This document shows, piece after piece, positions 17,458 through 26,849 of a DNA stretch of 64,000 nt. Under the pieces are notes generated by a model. That model was not told the origin of the DNA and did not search any database. It was given only the letters and a program-made list of their open reading frames with translations. The DNA lies in NCBI GenBank assembly GCA_002700385.1, contig PADC01000004.1:94776-158775 (forward strand), in the 5' to 3' direction. The translations under genes were made by a program, and so were the position numbers. Every line of letters starts with the position of its first letter. The first letter of the stretch is position 1. The DNA is from Cycloclasticus sp. (GTDB lineage: Bacteria; Pseudomonadota; Gammaproteobacteria; Methylococcales; Cycloclasticaceae).

Positions 17458-18240
17458 TTATTGATTGAACTGACGAAAATCAGGTTTGCGCTTTTCATTG
17501 AAGGCCTTCACGCCTTCTTGCGATTCATCGGTATCGTAATAAAGTTGTAAAGTCTGTATACCCAATGATGAAATACCCCGAATATTTTCGGTATCTGCAT
17601 TGAAAGAGCGTTTAGCTATGGCCAATGCTGTTGGGCTTTTTTCCATAATTTCATCACACCATTGCTGCACTTCATCTGCCAACTGTTCATGCGGCACAAC
17701 TTTATTAACCAAGCCCATCTCCAAGGCTTCTTGAGCAGAATATTTACGGCACATATACCACATCTCACGCGCCTTTTTTTCACCAACAACGCGAGCCAAA
17801 TAAGCCGTTCCATGACCCGGATCAACCGACCCCACCTTGGGACCGACTTGCCCAAATACAGCTTTTTCTGAGGCAATGGTCATATCACATATTGTGGCAA
17901 GAACATTTCCTCCACCAATGGCATAACCTTGCACCATAGCAATAACCGGTTTTGGCGCATCTCGTAAAATAGTTTGTAATTCTTCTATCGGTAGACCGAT
18001 CATTCCGCGCCCATCATATTGTCCTTCGTGAGCACTTTGGTCACCCCCTGTACAAAACGCTTTATCACCGGCACCGGCGAGTACAATAACACCAATGCTT
18101 TTATCCCAGGCGGCCTTGGTTAAGGCATGGATGAGTTCTTCGCACGTAATCCCTCTAAATGCGTTATAGACCTCTGGTCTATTGATAGTGACATAAGCCG
18201 CCCCGTTTTTTACGGTATAGGTAATATCTTGGTAATCCAT
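17458..18240 (-). CDS. badI: 2-oxocyclohexanecarboxyl-CoA hydrolase (BadI-like ring-opening crotonase)
   Basis: 260 aa crotonase-fold protein closely resembling BadI and the related MenB group: FCTGGDQSAHEGQYDGRGMIGLP, VQGYAIGGGNVLATICDMTIASEKAVFGQVGPKVGSVDPGHGTAYLARVVGEKKAREMWYMCRKYS and YYDTDESQEGVKAFNEKRKPDFR. BadI hydrolyses 2-oxocyclohexanecarboxyl-CoA to pimeloyl-CoA. The PimCD-like genes follow in the same operon, which is what that reaction predicts. A branched analogue, such as the 4-isopropenyl-2-oxo compound of anaerobic limonene degradation, is an equally good substrate candidate. This gene is the best single clue to the pathway. MenB (naphthoate synthase) is less likely because no menaquinone genes are nearby. 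Confidence 0.85.
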   Translation of the reverse strand: MDYQDITYTVKNGAAYVTINRPEVYNAFRGITCEELIHALTKAAWDKSIGVIVLAGAGDKAFCTGGDQSAHEGQYDGRGMIGLPIEELQTILRDAPKPVIAMVQGYAIGGGNVLATICDMTIASEKAVFGQVGPKVGSVDPGHGTAYLARVVGEKKAREMWYMCRKYSAQEALEMGLVNKVVPHEQLADEVQQWCDEIMEKSPTALAIAKRSFNADTENIRGISSLGIQTLQLYYDTDESQEGVKAFNEKRKPDFRQFNQ

Positions 18241-18278
18241 GAGTTATCCTTATTTTTATGTTGTCTTGTTTGTGGTCA

Positions 18279-19070
18279 TCACCGTGATTTAAAAACAGGG
18301 TCACGCCGTTCACCAAAAGCCGTTAACCCTTCTTTTACATCATCGCTATTGAGGCCTTTTACTGCTTCGTTGACTTCTAATTTAAGTGCTGTTTCTAACG
18401 GCAAATCCACACCGGAATATGCCAAATCCTTCATCATCCCAAGACCATCAGCACTTTTTGATGCCAACAAGTGACAGTATTCAAGCGCTTTTTCACGTAA
18501 GTCATCTGAAGGCGTCAGGTAATTAACCATTCCCCACTCCTGCGCCTCTATCGCCTTTAGGCGTCGCCCAGACATCATTAAGTCTAAAGCGCGTCGAAAG
18601 CCAATAATTCTTGGCAAACGCTGACTCCCTCCCCAACCGGGAATAAGCCCATAGTTAGCATGCTGATCTCCGAACACTGCATCTTCAGCGGCAAAAACCA
18701 AATCACACCCCAGCGATATTTCTAAACCACCTGCTAAACAAAAGCCCTGTACTGCCGCAACAACCGGCAAGGATGTTTGTTCAAAACGTGTACAAGTCCT
18801 GTGCCCTAATTCAACAAAATTTTTTAATGACTTTTCATTATTGGCCGCAATTGTTAATTTCACTTCGTCTAAGTCTGCACCTGTACAAAAATGCGGGCCT
18901 TCTGAACATAATAAAATGGCGCGTATTGAGGAGTTTTCCTCATGTTTTTGTAAGGCATCTTGTAACCCTTGATGAACAGCCATCGACAAGCAATTAAATT
19001 TATCGGCTCGATTGATAATGATTAAACCAACGGCTCCTTCGGTTTTTGAAATAACAACGTGTTCTGACAT
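18279..19070 (-). CDS. Enoyl-CoA hydratase/isomerase family protein
   Basis: 263 aa crotonase. The oxyanion-hole motif FCTGADLDEV and the Glu in GGLEISLGCDL are present. The second catalytic Glu of classical hydratases (FxxPExxLG) is replaced by His (FGDQHANYGLIPGWGGSQRLPR). It may therefore be an isomerase, a hydrolase or a hydratase with altered chemistry rather than a standard hydratase. It lies between the AliB-like dehydrogenase and BadI-like genes, where a cyclohex-1-enecarboxyl-CoA hydratase step would be expected. Confidence 0.85.
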   Translation of the reverse strand: MSEHVVISKTEGAVGLIIINRADKFNCLSMAVHQGLQDALQKHEENSSIRAILLCSEGPHFCTGADLDEVKLTIAANNEKSLKNFVELGHRTCTRFEQTSLPVVAAVQGFCLAGGLEISLGCDLVFAAEDAVFGDQHANYGLIPGWGGSQRLPRIIGFRRALDLMMSGRRLKAIEAQEWGMVNYLTPSDDLREKALEYCHLLASKSADGLGMMKDLAYSGVDLPLETALKLEVNEAVKGLNSDDVKEGLTAFGERRDPVFKSR

Positions 19071-19095
19071 TTTTTATCCTGTGATTATTGAAGAT

Positions 19096-20250
19096 TTAGT
19101 AAGGCACACCATCGCGACCCACTTTTTCACGCGCAATAATAATTTTCTGAATTTGCGAAGTCCCATCGCCTATCTGTAAGCCTAATACATCACGTAAGCG
19201 TTGTTGGATAGGGTAATCCTTGCTGTATCCGCCATGGCCATGTGCCAATAAACAATTATGAATAATCTCAAACGAAACTTTGGGGGCCCACCATTTACAC
19301 ATGGCCGCTTCAGCGGTATGAGGCTGTCCCTGATCTCTTAACCAGAGCGTCTTGTAACAAAGAAGTTTCGCTGCTTCTATATAGGTTTCTGCTTCTGCTA
19401 GAGGGAAACTCACGCCTTCAAATTTTGATATTTTTTTTCCAAAAGCTTCGCGTGTTGTCACTTGTTCCCAAGCTTCTTCAACTGATTTTTTTGCGGCGGC
19501 TAAACACTCAAGACCAATAAGAGCACGGCTATAATCAAAACCTTGCATTACTTGAATAAAACCAAGACCCTCTTCACCCAGTATATTCTCTTCGGGTACC
19601 TCAACGTCATCAAAAAACAAGGAGCCACGTCCTACAACAGATTCGCCCAAATCATCAAAATGAGTTCGCTCTATTTTAGGATTGTCAAGCGGTACCAAAA
19701 AAGCGCTGACACCTTTCGCTTTTTCTTCCGTCGTGCCGGTTCTTGCAAAGACGACAGCTATGTCGGCTTGTGCTGCTGCAGATATCGATGTTTTTTCTCC
19801 ATTAAGAACATAAACATCGCCTTTTTTTTCAGCTTTTAATTTTAAATTAGCCGCATCAGAGCCGGCGCTGGGTTCTGTTAATGCAATGGCACATAATGCC
19901 TCACCAGCGATGATCTTTGGAATCCATTGGTTAGCTAAAGCGGGGGTCGCAAATTTTTCAATTATTCCTCCATTTAAACCGGCCAGTATCTGCACATAAG
20001 CGACATTAAAATCCGCACGTGCAATTTCCTCCGTAATCAACCCCGCTGTTACATAGCCTAATTCAAGCCCACCATATTGCCCGGAAAGCTCAGCACCTAT
20101 TAACCCTAAGCGACCCATTTCTTTAAGCATTTCCCGATCAAAAGCATGTTTATGATCGTTATTTTGGTATTCTGGAAGGAGCTTATTTTCTGCAAAACGA
20201 CGAGCCGTTTCTTGTATTGCCACTTGCTCCTCAGACCAACTAAAATCCAC
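19096..20250 (-). CDS. aliB: Acyl-CoA dehydrogenase, cyclohexanecarboxyl-CoA dehydrogenase-like (AliB)
   Basis: GTG at 20250 (VDFSWSEEQ) is the likely start because AAGGGAG lies 6 nt upstream; the track's TTG at 20286 has no such site. About 384 aa. TEPSAGSDAANLKLKAEKKG, KTSISAAAQADIAVVFART and LLAHGHGGYSKDYPIQQRLRDVLGLQIGDGTSQIQKIIIAREKVG are characteristic of the AliB branch. In that branch the MCAD catalytic Glu (EGT) is Asp (GDGT). First gene of the 15-gene operon, with the shared operator just upstream. It probably forms cyclohex-1-enecarboxyl-CoA or a substituted analogue. A paralogue lies at 46575. Confidence 0.8.
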   Translation of the reverse strand: MDFSWSEEQVAIQETARRFAENKLLPEYQNNDHKHAFDREMLKEMGRLGLIGAELSGQYGGLELGYVTAGLITEEIARADFNVAYVQILAGLNGGIIEKFATPALANQWIPKIIAGEALCAIALTEPSAGSDAANLKLKAEKKGDVYVLNGEKTSISAAAQADIAVVFARTGTTEEKAKGVSAFLVPLDNPKIERTHFDDLGESVVGRGSLFFDDVEVPEENILGEEGLGFIQVMQGFDYSRALIGLECLAAAKKSVEEAWEQVTTREAFGKKISKFEGVSFPLAEAETYIEAAKLLCYKTLWLRDQGQPHTAEAAMCKWWAPKVSFEIIHNCLLAHGHGGYSKDYPIQQRLRDVLGLQIGDGTSQIQKIIIAREKVGRDGVPY

Positions 20251-20297
20251 CGCTTTCTCCCTTAATTTCTTTACAACAAAGTTCAACTAATAAAATA

Positions 20298-20311
20298 CTA
20301 ACAAATGTTAG
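20298..20311. promoter_or_regulatory. Putative TetR-type operator, site 2
   Basis: CTAACAAATGTTAG, an inverted repeat with intact CTAAC/GTTAG half-sites. It lies about 47 bp upstream of the GTG start of the AliB-like gene and about 80 bp upstream of the divergent MmgE/PrpD gene, well placed to control both. Confidence 0.65.
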
Positions 20312-20389
20312 ATTTTACAAGAAAATTAAATCTATTTATGGTATTTTTCGAGTTTAAAATGAACATTTATATCACTGGATAGACTTAAA

Positions 20390-21778
20390 ATGACTGAACA
20401 ACCCGACCTAACGATTTCATCTGAACTCGCTCAATTTGCATACAATTTTGATTTAAATAATGTTCCCAACAGTGTTCAACAATACGCTCTACACCTTATA
20501 TTGGACGCAACCGGCATTGCCTATGCAGCCAGCCAGTATGACTTTAGTAAAAAAGGGCTTGAAGCCTTGCGCTTATTCAATGAGCAAGGGGAACATATCG
20601 TCTTAGGAACCCGAGAAAAAATGACTTACCGTGATGCTGCTCTGGCAAATGGCTTGCTTATTCACGGACTTGATTTTGATGATACGCATGTTGCTGGTGT
20701 TGTTCATATGACCTCTGCTGTATGGCCTTGTGTGTTAGCCGTTGCTGAAAAGTGCAACTCGACAGGTGAAGACATGCTGGCAGCCTATATTCTCGGTATG
20801 GAAGTGGGCGCACGGCTTGGTATGGTGGCAAAAGGTGCATTTCACCAGGTGGGTCATCACCCAACCGGTATTGCAGGCGCGTTTGCTTGCTCTCTTGTTG
20901 CGGCAAAATTAATGAAATTATCTGCACAACAAATGACAATGGCTCAGGGAATTGCGCTGAGCATGGCCTCTGGGAATTTTGAGTTTTTAGAAGATGGCGC
21001 ATGGACTAAACGCTATCACCCGGGGTGGGCAGCTGTTTCAGGCATCATGTCAGCCACATTCGCCAAAGCGGGTTATATCGGCCCCAACAAGCCTTATGAA
21101 GGGCGATTTGGTTTATATAAAAGCCACTTAATAGGCCTTGAACCAGGCTGTGATTACAGTTTGGCGACGGCGGGTTTAAATGATGTTTGGGAAGTGATGA
21201 AGGTGGGCGTTAAACCTTATCCTTCTTGTCACTTCACACACGCAGTTATTGATGCGACATTAATCTTGACCCAAGAACACCAATTAACAGTCGACCAAAT
21301 TGACAGTATTACTGCCCTTGTACCTGAGGAAGTCATCAAAACCGTCTGCGAACCGATTGAAAACAAGCAATCGCCAACCTGCGCTTATGAAGCACAATTT
21401 AGTGTCCCCTATTTAATCGCTGTTGCTTTGGCTCGTCACGATTTCTCGCTCGCTGACTTAGAACCGGAGCCTTTAGCCGACCCAGTTGTTGCCAATCTGG
21501 CAAAAAAAGTGAATTATGAAATAGACCCGGATTCCGGATTCCCCACTTATTATTCAGGTGAGGTGCATATCAAGTTAACCGATGGTCGCCTGCTTAAACA
21601 TCGGGAATACAAAAACAGAGGCTGCTTTGATAGGCCATTGAGCGCTGAAGACATCACAAATAAGTTTAACTTGAATTGCCAGTTAGCTGTTTCAGAAGAA
21701 GTGTCAGATAACATTAAAAAAGCTATCCTGGGCCTTACATCCTTCTCAAGCGTGACAGAGCTGACCCGTCATTTATAA
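20390..21778 (+). CDS. MmgE/PrpD family protein
   Basis: 462 aa. The all-helical first domain (LGTREKMTYRDAALANGLLIHGLDFDDTHVAGVVHMTSAVWPCVLAVAE) and the later VKPYPSCHFTHAVIDATL segment are diagnostic of MmgE/PrpD, the 2-methylcitrate dehydratase and cis-aconitate decarboxylase superfamily. It diverges from the 15-gene operon and shares its operator, so it is probably part of the same pathway rather than propionate metabolism; no prpB or prpC is nearby. A citrate-like tricarboxylic intermediate would suit both this family and the citryl-CoA-lyase-like protein. The reaction is unknown. Confidence 0.85.
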   Translation: MTEQPDLTISSELAQFAYNFDLNNVPNSVQQYALHLILDATGIAYAASQYDFSKKGLEALRLFNEQGEHIVLGTREKMTYRDAALANGLLIHGLDFDDTHVAGVVHMTSAVWPCVLAVAEKCNSTGEDMLAAYILGMEVGARLGMVAKGAFHQVGHHPTGIAGAFACSLVAAKLMKLSAQQMTMAQGIALSMASGNFEFLEDGAWTKRYHPGWAAVSGIMSATFAKAGYIGPNKPYEGRFGLYKSHLIGLEPGCDYSLATAGLNDVWEVMKVGVKPYPSCHFTHAVIDATLILTQEHQLTVDQIDSITALVPEEVIKTVCEPIENKQSPTCAYEAQFSVPYLIAVALARHDFSLADLEPEPLADPVVANLAKKVNYEIDPDSGFPTYYSGEVHIKLTDGRLLKHREYKNRGCFDRPLSAEDITNKFNLNCQLAVSEEVSDNIKKAILGLTSFSSVTELTRHL

Positions 21779-21791
21779 CAAATGATAAGAG

Positions 21792-21833
21792 AGTGAATAA
21801 CGCCAGCATCTCCAGCGTTATTCACTTTTATTT
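21792..21833. terminator. Bidirectional rho-independent terminator
   Basis: AGTGAATAACGC, an 11-nt loop, then GCGTTATTCACT and TTTTATTTT. This perfect 12-bp stem lies between the convergent MmgE/PrpD (+) and TetR (-) genes. Its flanks are T-rich on the plus strand and A/T-rich on the minus strand, so it can serve both. Confidence 0.85.
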
Positions 21834-22447
21834 TACCTGGCCTTAATGCCATTCCAGAAAAAGCCGACTTGGATTTCGGCAATTTCATCTATCGTTTTCT
21901 CGCCAGGCGAATACCAGGCCAGCGTCCTGTTAAGCGAACCCAAGAGAGACAGCCTTAATATTTTTAAATCAACCGAGGCGTCAATATCCCCTCTTTTTTG
22001 AGCAGCAACCAACCATTTGCGCCACATGTTTTCATACTTATCTCGTATCCCACGGCCTTCTTCTTGAACAGCCGCCGGCATTTGACCGTAGTTACGAATA
22101 CTGGTAGATGTATAGTCGCCTTTTTCTAACAATGCCGTTAAGTGGCCTTTTGCCGCCTCAATTAAAACTTCCTCTGTCGTACTGCCTTCTGGTAAGGCAT
22201 TAACACGAGTAATCACCGTGTTAATTATGTTTTCAAGGCCCAGTTTTAAAATTTCAAGCACCAATTGCTCTTTTGAATCAAAATGATAATAAAGACTTCC
22301 CGCCTTCATATCCAAAGCTGCTGCAATATCTCTCAGCGCTGTCCCGTTGTAACCCTGACGGCTAAACAGTGCAGCAGCAGCATCTAATATTTTCTCGCGG
22401 GTGTTTTTTACTTTATTCCTAGGTTTTGTAACTTCTGATGTCGACAT
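21833..22447 (-). CDS. TetR/AcrR family transcriptional regulator
   Basis: 204 aa. The N-terminal helix-turn-helix TREKILDAAAALFSRQGYNGTALRDIAAALDMKAGSLYYHFDSKEQLVLEIL is canonical TetR, and the C-terminal ligand domain (TSTSIRNYGQMPAAVQEEGRGIRDKYENMWRKWLVAAQKRGDIDASVDLKILRLSLLGSLNRTLAWYSPGEKTIDEIAEI) matches the acyl-CoA-responsive branch. It follows ETF-QO by 49 bp. It is one of two candidates, with the protein at 33254, for binding the CTAACNNNNGTTAG operators. The two regulators share C-terminal features (LLGSLN, W-P-K-TIEEMA/TIDEIA) and may be paralogues. Confidence 0.92.
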   Translation of the reverse strand: MSTSEVTKPRNKVKNTREKILDAAAALFSRQGYNGTALRDIAAALDMKAGSLYYHFDSKEQLVLEILKLGLENIINTVITRVNALPEGSTTEEVLIEAAKGHLTALLEKGDYTSTSIRNYGQMPAAVQEEGRGIRDKYENMWRKWLVAAQKRGDIDASVDLKILRLSLLGSLNRTLAWYSPGEKTIDEIAEIQVGFFWNGIKAR

Positions 22448-22496
22448 GATCCCTGCTTACATACTTATGACTAAAAACCCGTAAAGTATAGCACAA

Positions 22497-24152
22497 TTAC
22501 ATGTTGCTATAGTTTGGCCCACCGCCACCTTCCGGAGTAACCCAGGTAATATTTTGAGTAGGGTCTTTAATATCGCAGGTTTTGCAATGCACGCAGTTTT
22601 GCCCATTAATTTGGAATTTTTTCTGCCCGTCTTCATCCGTAATCACTTCATAAACACCCGCGGGGCAATACCGTTGAGCCGGTTCGTCATAAAGCGGCAA
22701 GTTATGTTTAATGGGTATAGACGGGTCCGTAAGCTTCAAATGACAAGGTTGGTCTTCTTCATGGTTGGTACTGGATAAAAACACTGAAGATAATTTGTCG
22801 AACGTGATTTTTCCATCGGGTTTAGGGTAATGGGGCGCTTCACATTCATTAGCTGACTTTAAGGTGTCATGATCCGGTGTCGTATTATGCCAAGTAAACG
22901 GCAATTTACCTGCAAAAATATTCTGATCCAACCAAGCAAACGAACCACCAATTAAGGTGCCAAATTTATGTAAGGCTGGGCCAAAATTACGTGTTTTATG
23001 CAATTCGTCATACACCCAGGAAGTTTTGTACTTCTCGTCCATCAACCCCAGCTCTTTCGATGCCACATCACCTGCCATGATGGATTCAATGATAGTTTCC
23101 GCAGCTAGCATCCCGGTCTTCATCGCTGTGTGATTGCCCTTTATCTTTGCACCATTTAAAAAACCAGCATCACACCCAATAAGGAGGCCGCCAGGAAAGC
23201 TCAGTTTTGGAACCGATTGAAACCCACCTTTGTTGACAGCGCGGGCTCCATAACCAATACGCTCACCCCCCTCAAGATACTGAGAAATTTTAGGGTTAAG
23301 TTTCCATCGTTGCATTTCATCAAAAGGGCTTAAGTGCGGATTGCTGTAATTTAATGCGATGATGAATCCAAGAGCGACTTGATTGTTTTCCATATGATAA
23401 AGAAAACCGCCCCCCTCCGTATGATTATCAAGTGGCCAGCCTGCGGTATGCACAACAAGCCCTTCTTGATGTTTTTCAGGCTCTATCGACCAAATTTCTT
23501 TGATGCCTATGCCGTAATGTTGAGGGTCAACATGATCACGCAAATTGAACGTTTCCATTAGTTGCTTACCTAAGTGGCCTCGGCAACCCTCGGCAAAAAT
23601 AGTTTGTTTTGCAAGCAGTTCCATACCCGGCATATAGCCGTCTTTTTCGCTACCGTCTTCTGCAACACCCATGTCCCCAGTGAGAATACCTTTCACACTG
23701 CCGTCATCATTGAATAAGACTTCTGACGCCGTAAAGCCAGGAAAAATTTCAACGCCCAAGGCTTCTGCTTGTTCTGCCAACCAACGACAAACATTGGCCA
23801 TGCTCACGATGTAATTTCCTTCGTTGTGCATCGGCTTAGGTACTAAAAAATTGGGTGTTTTAATCCCCTTTTTCTCATTGGTCAGATAATAAACATCATC
23901 GCCCTTAACGGCCGTTTTCAGCGGGGCACCTTTTTCTTTCCAATCGGGGAACAGCTCGTTCATGGCCGTCGGCTCCAATACAGCACCTGATAGAATGTGT
24001 GCCCCGACTTCTGAGCCTTTTTCTATCACGCAGACCATTAGTTCCTGATCTTTTTCTTGCGCTAACTGCATTAATTTACAGGCTGCAGACAGGCCAGCAG
24101 GACCCGCACCAACAATTACAACATCAAACTCCATTGATTCACGTTCCATCAT
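22497..24152 (-). CDS. etfD: Electron transfer flavoprotein-ubiquinone oxidoreductase
   Basis: 551 aa, full length for ETF-QO. The FAD-binding motif DVVIVGAGPAGLSAACKL opens the protein, GGLLIGCDAGFLNGAKIKGNHTAMKTGMLAAE is the conserved FAD/quinone segment, and the C-terminal 4Fe-4S ligands are in NCVHCKTCDIKDPTQNI. A membrane-associated enzyme passing electrons from reduced ETF to quinone. It lies downstream of etfBA with a terminator-like hairpin between. Keeping a copy here suits the eight acyl-CoA dehydrogenases in the window. The start may be the second ATG (24149). Confidence 0.96.
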   Translation of the reverse strand: MMERESMEFDVVIVGAGPAGLSAACKLMQLAQEKDQELMVCVIEKGSEVGAHILSGAVLEPTAMNELFPDWKEKGAPLKTAVKGDDVYYLTNEKKGIKTPNFLVPKPMHNEGNYIVSMANVCRWLAEQAEALGVEIFPGFTASEVLFNDDGSVKGILTGDMGVAEDGSEKDGYMPGMELLAKQTIFAEGCRGHLGKQLMETFNLRDHVDPQHYGIGIKEIWSIEPEKHQEGLVVHTAGWPLDNHTEGGGFLYHMENNQVALGFIIALNYSNPHLSPFDEMQRWKLNPKISQYLEGGERIGYGARAVNKGGFQSVPKLSFPGGLLIGCDAGFLNGAKIKGNHTAMKTGMLAAETIIESIMAGDVASKELGLMDEKYKTSWVYDELHKTRNFGPALHKFGTLIGGSFAWLDQNIFAGKLPFTWHNTTPDHDTLKSANECEAPHYPKPDGKITFDKLSSVFLSSTNHEEDQPCHLKLTDPSIPIKHNLPLYDEPAQRYCPAGVYEVITDEDGQKKFQINGQNCVHCKTCDIKDPTQNITWVTPEGGGGPNYSNM

Positions 24153-24170
24153 TCCCCCTTAATGAGTACG

Positions 24171-24216
24171 AAAAAAGGTGCCAGCGCTTTTAACCGCAGC
24201 CCTGCCACCTTAATTT
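24171..24216 (-). terminator. Terminator-like hairpin after etfA
   Basis: On the minus strand AAGGTGGCAG and CTGGCACCTT form a stem with one mismatch, followed by TTTTTT. It lies between etfA and the ETF-QO gene and probably reduces read-through rather than separating regulons fully. Confidence 0.65.
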
Positions 24217-24232
24217 TAGTTAGATAAAGTAT

Positions 24233-25171
24233 TTATAATGCTTTTTCAAGCTCATCAATCACCTCAAATAAATCACCGACTAACCCATAATCAGCCACTT
24301 CAAAAATAGGAGCATCCGCGTCTTTATTAACGGCCACAATGGTTCCCGCATCTTTAATACCCGCTAAATGTTGAATGGCTCCTGAAATACCGAACGCCAT
24401 ATAAAGTTCAGGCGCAATAATTTTTCCAGTCTGGCCGACTTGATGATCATTGGGTATAAAACCAGCGTCTACCGCTGCTCTGGAAGCACCAACACCGGCC
24501 CCTAATTTATCAGCAAGCTTGTATATGACGCTGAAATTTTCTTCACTGCCAACACCGCGTCCACCTGATACAACTTTTGCAGCTGCCTGGAGATCAGGGC
24601 GATCACTCCCTCCACTGGTCTGCAACCCCACATACCTTGTGTGTGAAGGCAGCTCAACCGATAATTCACGTGTTTCAATACTGGCTGAACCTTCTTGGCC
24701 CACAGCAGCATACGACGCTGTTCTTACCGTACCGATCACTATGCCTTCAGCCGCTTCAACTGTAACGACAGCATTACCAGCATACACTGGACGATCAAAA
24801 ACCGTTGCACTTTCAACTCGCATAATATCGCTAATTTGTGGCACGCCAAGATGAGCCGCAACACGTGGCATCAAGTCTTTTCCAAACGTTGTACTCGGTG
24901 CAAAAACATGACTGTAATCAGAAGCTAAGGCTTCTATTTGAGGTGCTAATAAAGCAGCTACAGCATGTTCATTAGCAGGGTTTTGGACTAACACAACGGT
25001 TGAAACACCCGTCAACGAGGCTGCTTGATCGGCCACAACAGCCCCATCAGCCGCTAAGACAGCTACATCTACTGCATCTAAACCCAGCTCACTCGCGCAA
25101 GCAACTGCTCGTGCCGTGGAACCATTTAATTGGTCACCATCATGCTCTGCAATGACTAATACTTTACTCAT
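24233..25171 (-). CDS. etfA: Electron transfer flavoprotein alpha subunit
   Basis: 312 aa. The N-terminal [23 protein letters not shown] is followed by the C-terminal FAD domain with [94 protein letters not shown], the textbook EtfA FAD-binding stretch. It overlaps etfB by one base. It carries electrons from acyl-CoA dehydrogenases to ETF-QO. Confidence 0.97.
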   Translation of the reverse strand: MSKVLVIAEHDGDQLNGSTARAVACASELGLDAVDVAVLAADGAVVADQAASLTGVSTVVLVQNPANEHAVAALLAPQIEALASDYSHVFAPSTTFGKDLMPRVAAHLGVPQISDIMRVESATVFDRPVYAGNAVVTVEAAEGIVIGTVRTASYAAVGQEGSASIETRELSVELPSHTRYVGLQTSGGSDRPDLQAAAKVVSGGRGVGSEENFSVIYKLADKLGAGVGASRAAVDAGFIPNDHQVGQTGKIIAPELYMAFGISGAIQHLAGIKDAGTIVAVNKDADAPIFEVADYGLVGDLFEVIDELEKAL

Positions 25172-25917
25172 TAGATCAACCCCTTTTCTTTTAACACGGT
25201 AACCAGTTCATCAACTGATTCAACTTTAATTCCTGCCTGACGTTTGGCTGGTGTAGATGTTTTTAAGACTTTTACCGAAGCTGCGGCATCGACATTAAGA
25301 TCTCCCAGCGTGATGGTTTCTATCGGTTTACGCTTTGCCTTCATAATGTCAGGCAATTTAACGTAACGCGGTTCATTTAATCGTAAATCCACACTGATGA
25401 CGGCTGGTAGGTCTACCGATAATTGTTCTAGGCCGGCGTCAATTTCACGGGTTACAACCGCGCTCTCACCCTCAATGTTAACTTCTGAAGCAAATGTCGC
25501 TTGAGGCCAATGAGATAGAGCACCTAACATTTGAGCCGTTTGGTTGTTGTCATCATCAATTGCTTGTTTTCCTAACAGCACGATTTTAGGCTCTTCTTTA
25601 TCTGCGAGCGCTTTTAAAATACGCGCGCCAGTCAATGGTTGGATGTCATCGTCTGTTTCAACGTGAATAGCACGATCTGCACCCATTGCTAGTGCTGTTC
25701 TTAACTGCTCCTGACATACTTTTGGGCCAATTGTTACCGCAATGACTTCATCCGCCTTACCGGCCTCTTTAATGCGTAAAGCCTCTTCAACAGCAATTTC
25801 ATCAAACGGATTCATGCTCATTTTCACGCCATCCGTGGCTACACCCGAGCCATCGGCTTTCACTTGTATACGGACGTTGTAATCTACAACGCGCTTAACA
25901 CCCACTAAAATTTTCAT
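25171..25917 (-). CDS. etfB: Electron transfer flavoprotein beta subunit
   Basis: 248 aa. [43 protein letters not shown] and the ETF signature region [35 protein letters not shown] identify EtfB (AMP-binding subunit). First gene of the etf operon. The shared operator lies about 35 bp upstream, which ties ETF supply to the same signal as the catabolic operons. Confidence 0.97.
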   Translation of the reverse strand: MKILVGVKRVVDYNVRIQVKADGSGVATDGVKMSMNPFDEIAVEEALRIKEAGKADEVIAVTIGPKVCQEQLRTALAMGADRAIHVETDDDIQPLTGARILKALADKEEPKIVLLGKQAIDDDNNQTAQMLGALSHWPQATFASEVNIEGESAVVTREIDAGLEQLSVDLPAVISVDLRLNEPRYVKLPDIMKAKRKPIETITLGDLNVDAAASVKVLKTSTPAKRQAGIKVESVDELVTVLKEKGLI

Positions 25918-25950
25918 TTACTCACCTTGGTTTATTACTTTAGATATATT

Positions 25951-25964
25951 CTAACAATCATTAG
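25951..25964. promoter_or_regulatory. Putative TetR-type operator, site 3
   Basis: CTAACAATCATTAG, with one mismatch in the right half-site, lies in the 259-bp gap between etfB (-) and the nitroreductase (+), close to etfB. Nothing else was recognised in this gap. Confidence 0.55.
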
Positions 25965-26176
25965 GTTTTATTGAAAGATCAAAATCTTCTCTACCGATTA
26001 AAATCGAATACCCATTCGAATTAGAATTGTACAGCAGATTGACAGAGATTTTGTTGAATAAATAACGACGTAACGGTGCCTTTTTCAAATCAACGAATTT
26101 TTAACCTTTTTCATGCAACATCGCAGGTATAAGCTGGTAGTATTCATTTTTTAATCTAAAGAGTGAACTGTATACC

Positions 26177-26842
26177 ATGGATATAAAAGAAGCTATAGAG
26201 GGACGAATTTCGGTTCGCTCCTTTTTGGATAAGCCCGTGCCTAAATCGGTGATTACTGACATTTTAGACACAGCCCGGTGGTCGCCTTCAGGTACCAATA
26301 CGCAACCTTGGAAAGTGGTTGTCGTCCAAGGCGAAAGCAAAAAAACCATATCAGAAGCCTTATTGGAAGCTGCAAAAAATGGCGTCAAAGCAAACCCTGA
26401 TTATGATTATTACCCTACAGAATGGGTAGAGCCTTTTAAAGGCAGGCGTTTTCAGTGTGGCATGGATTTATACCAAGCGCTTGATATAGGTAGGGAAGAT
26501 AAAGAAAAACGTCTTGAAGCCTCTTTAAATAATTACCGGTTTTTTGGCGCCCCTGTCAGCCTTTTTTTCTTTATCGATAAAGTCATGGGCAAGGGTTCCT
26601 GGTTTGACATGGGCATGTTTTTACAAAGTGTTATGTTGGCAGCAAGAGGACATGGTTTAGGTAGCTGCCCACAAGCCTCGACCAGCGATTACCCAGATAT
26701 CGTGCGTAATATTTTAGGTGTCTCTGATCAATATTCATTAATTTGTGGGCTGTCTTTGGGCTATCCGGACAATGATAAACCGGTGAATCAGTACCGCACA
26801 CAGCGTGAAGAGGTGGAAAACTTTACAACTTGGGCCGACTAA
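26177..26842 (+). CDS. Nitroreductase family FMN oxidoreductase
   Basis: 221 aa. MDIKEAIEGRISVRSFLDKPVP and TARWSPSGTNTQPWKVVVVQG are the N-terminal FMN-binding signatures. FDMGMFLQSVMLAARGHGLGSCPQAS and LSLGYPDNDKPVNQYRTQREE close the fold. The family reduces nitroaromatics, quinones, flavins or activated enones with NAD(P)H. It diverges from etf and has its own terminator, so it is a single-gene unit. The substrate is not evident. Confidence 0.92.
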   Translation: MDIKEAIEGRISVRSFLDKPVPKSVITDILDTARWSPSGTNTQPWKVVVVQGESKKTISEALLEAAKNGVKANPDYDYYPTEWVEPFKGRRFQCGMDLYQALDIGREDKEKRLEASLNNYRFFGAPVSLFFFIDKVMGKGSWFDMGMFLQSVMLAARGHGLGSCPQASTSDYPDIVRNILGVSDQYSLICGLSLGYPDNDKPVNQYRTQREEVENFTTWAD

Positions 26843-26849
26843 AAACAAC

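Noticed and set aside
17458-18240. MenB (naphthoate synthase) as the identity of the BadI-like protein
   Set aside because: MenB is the closest alternative family, but the detailed segments match BadI, and the PimCD-like and AliB-like neighbours fit ring hydrolysis. No menaquinone genes are present.
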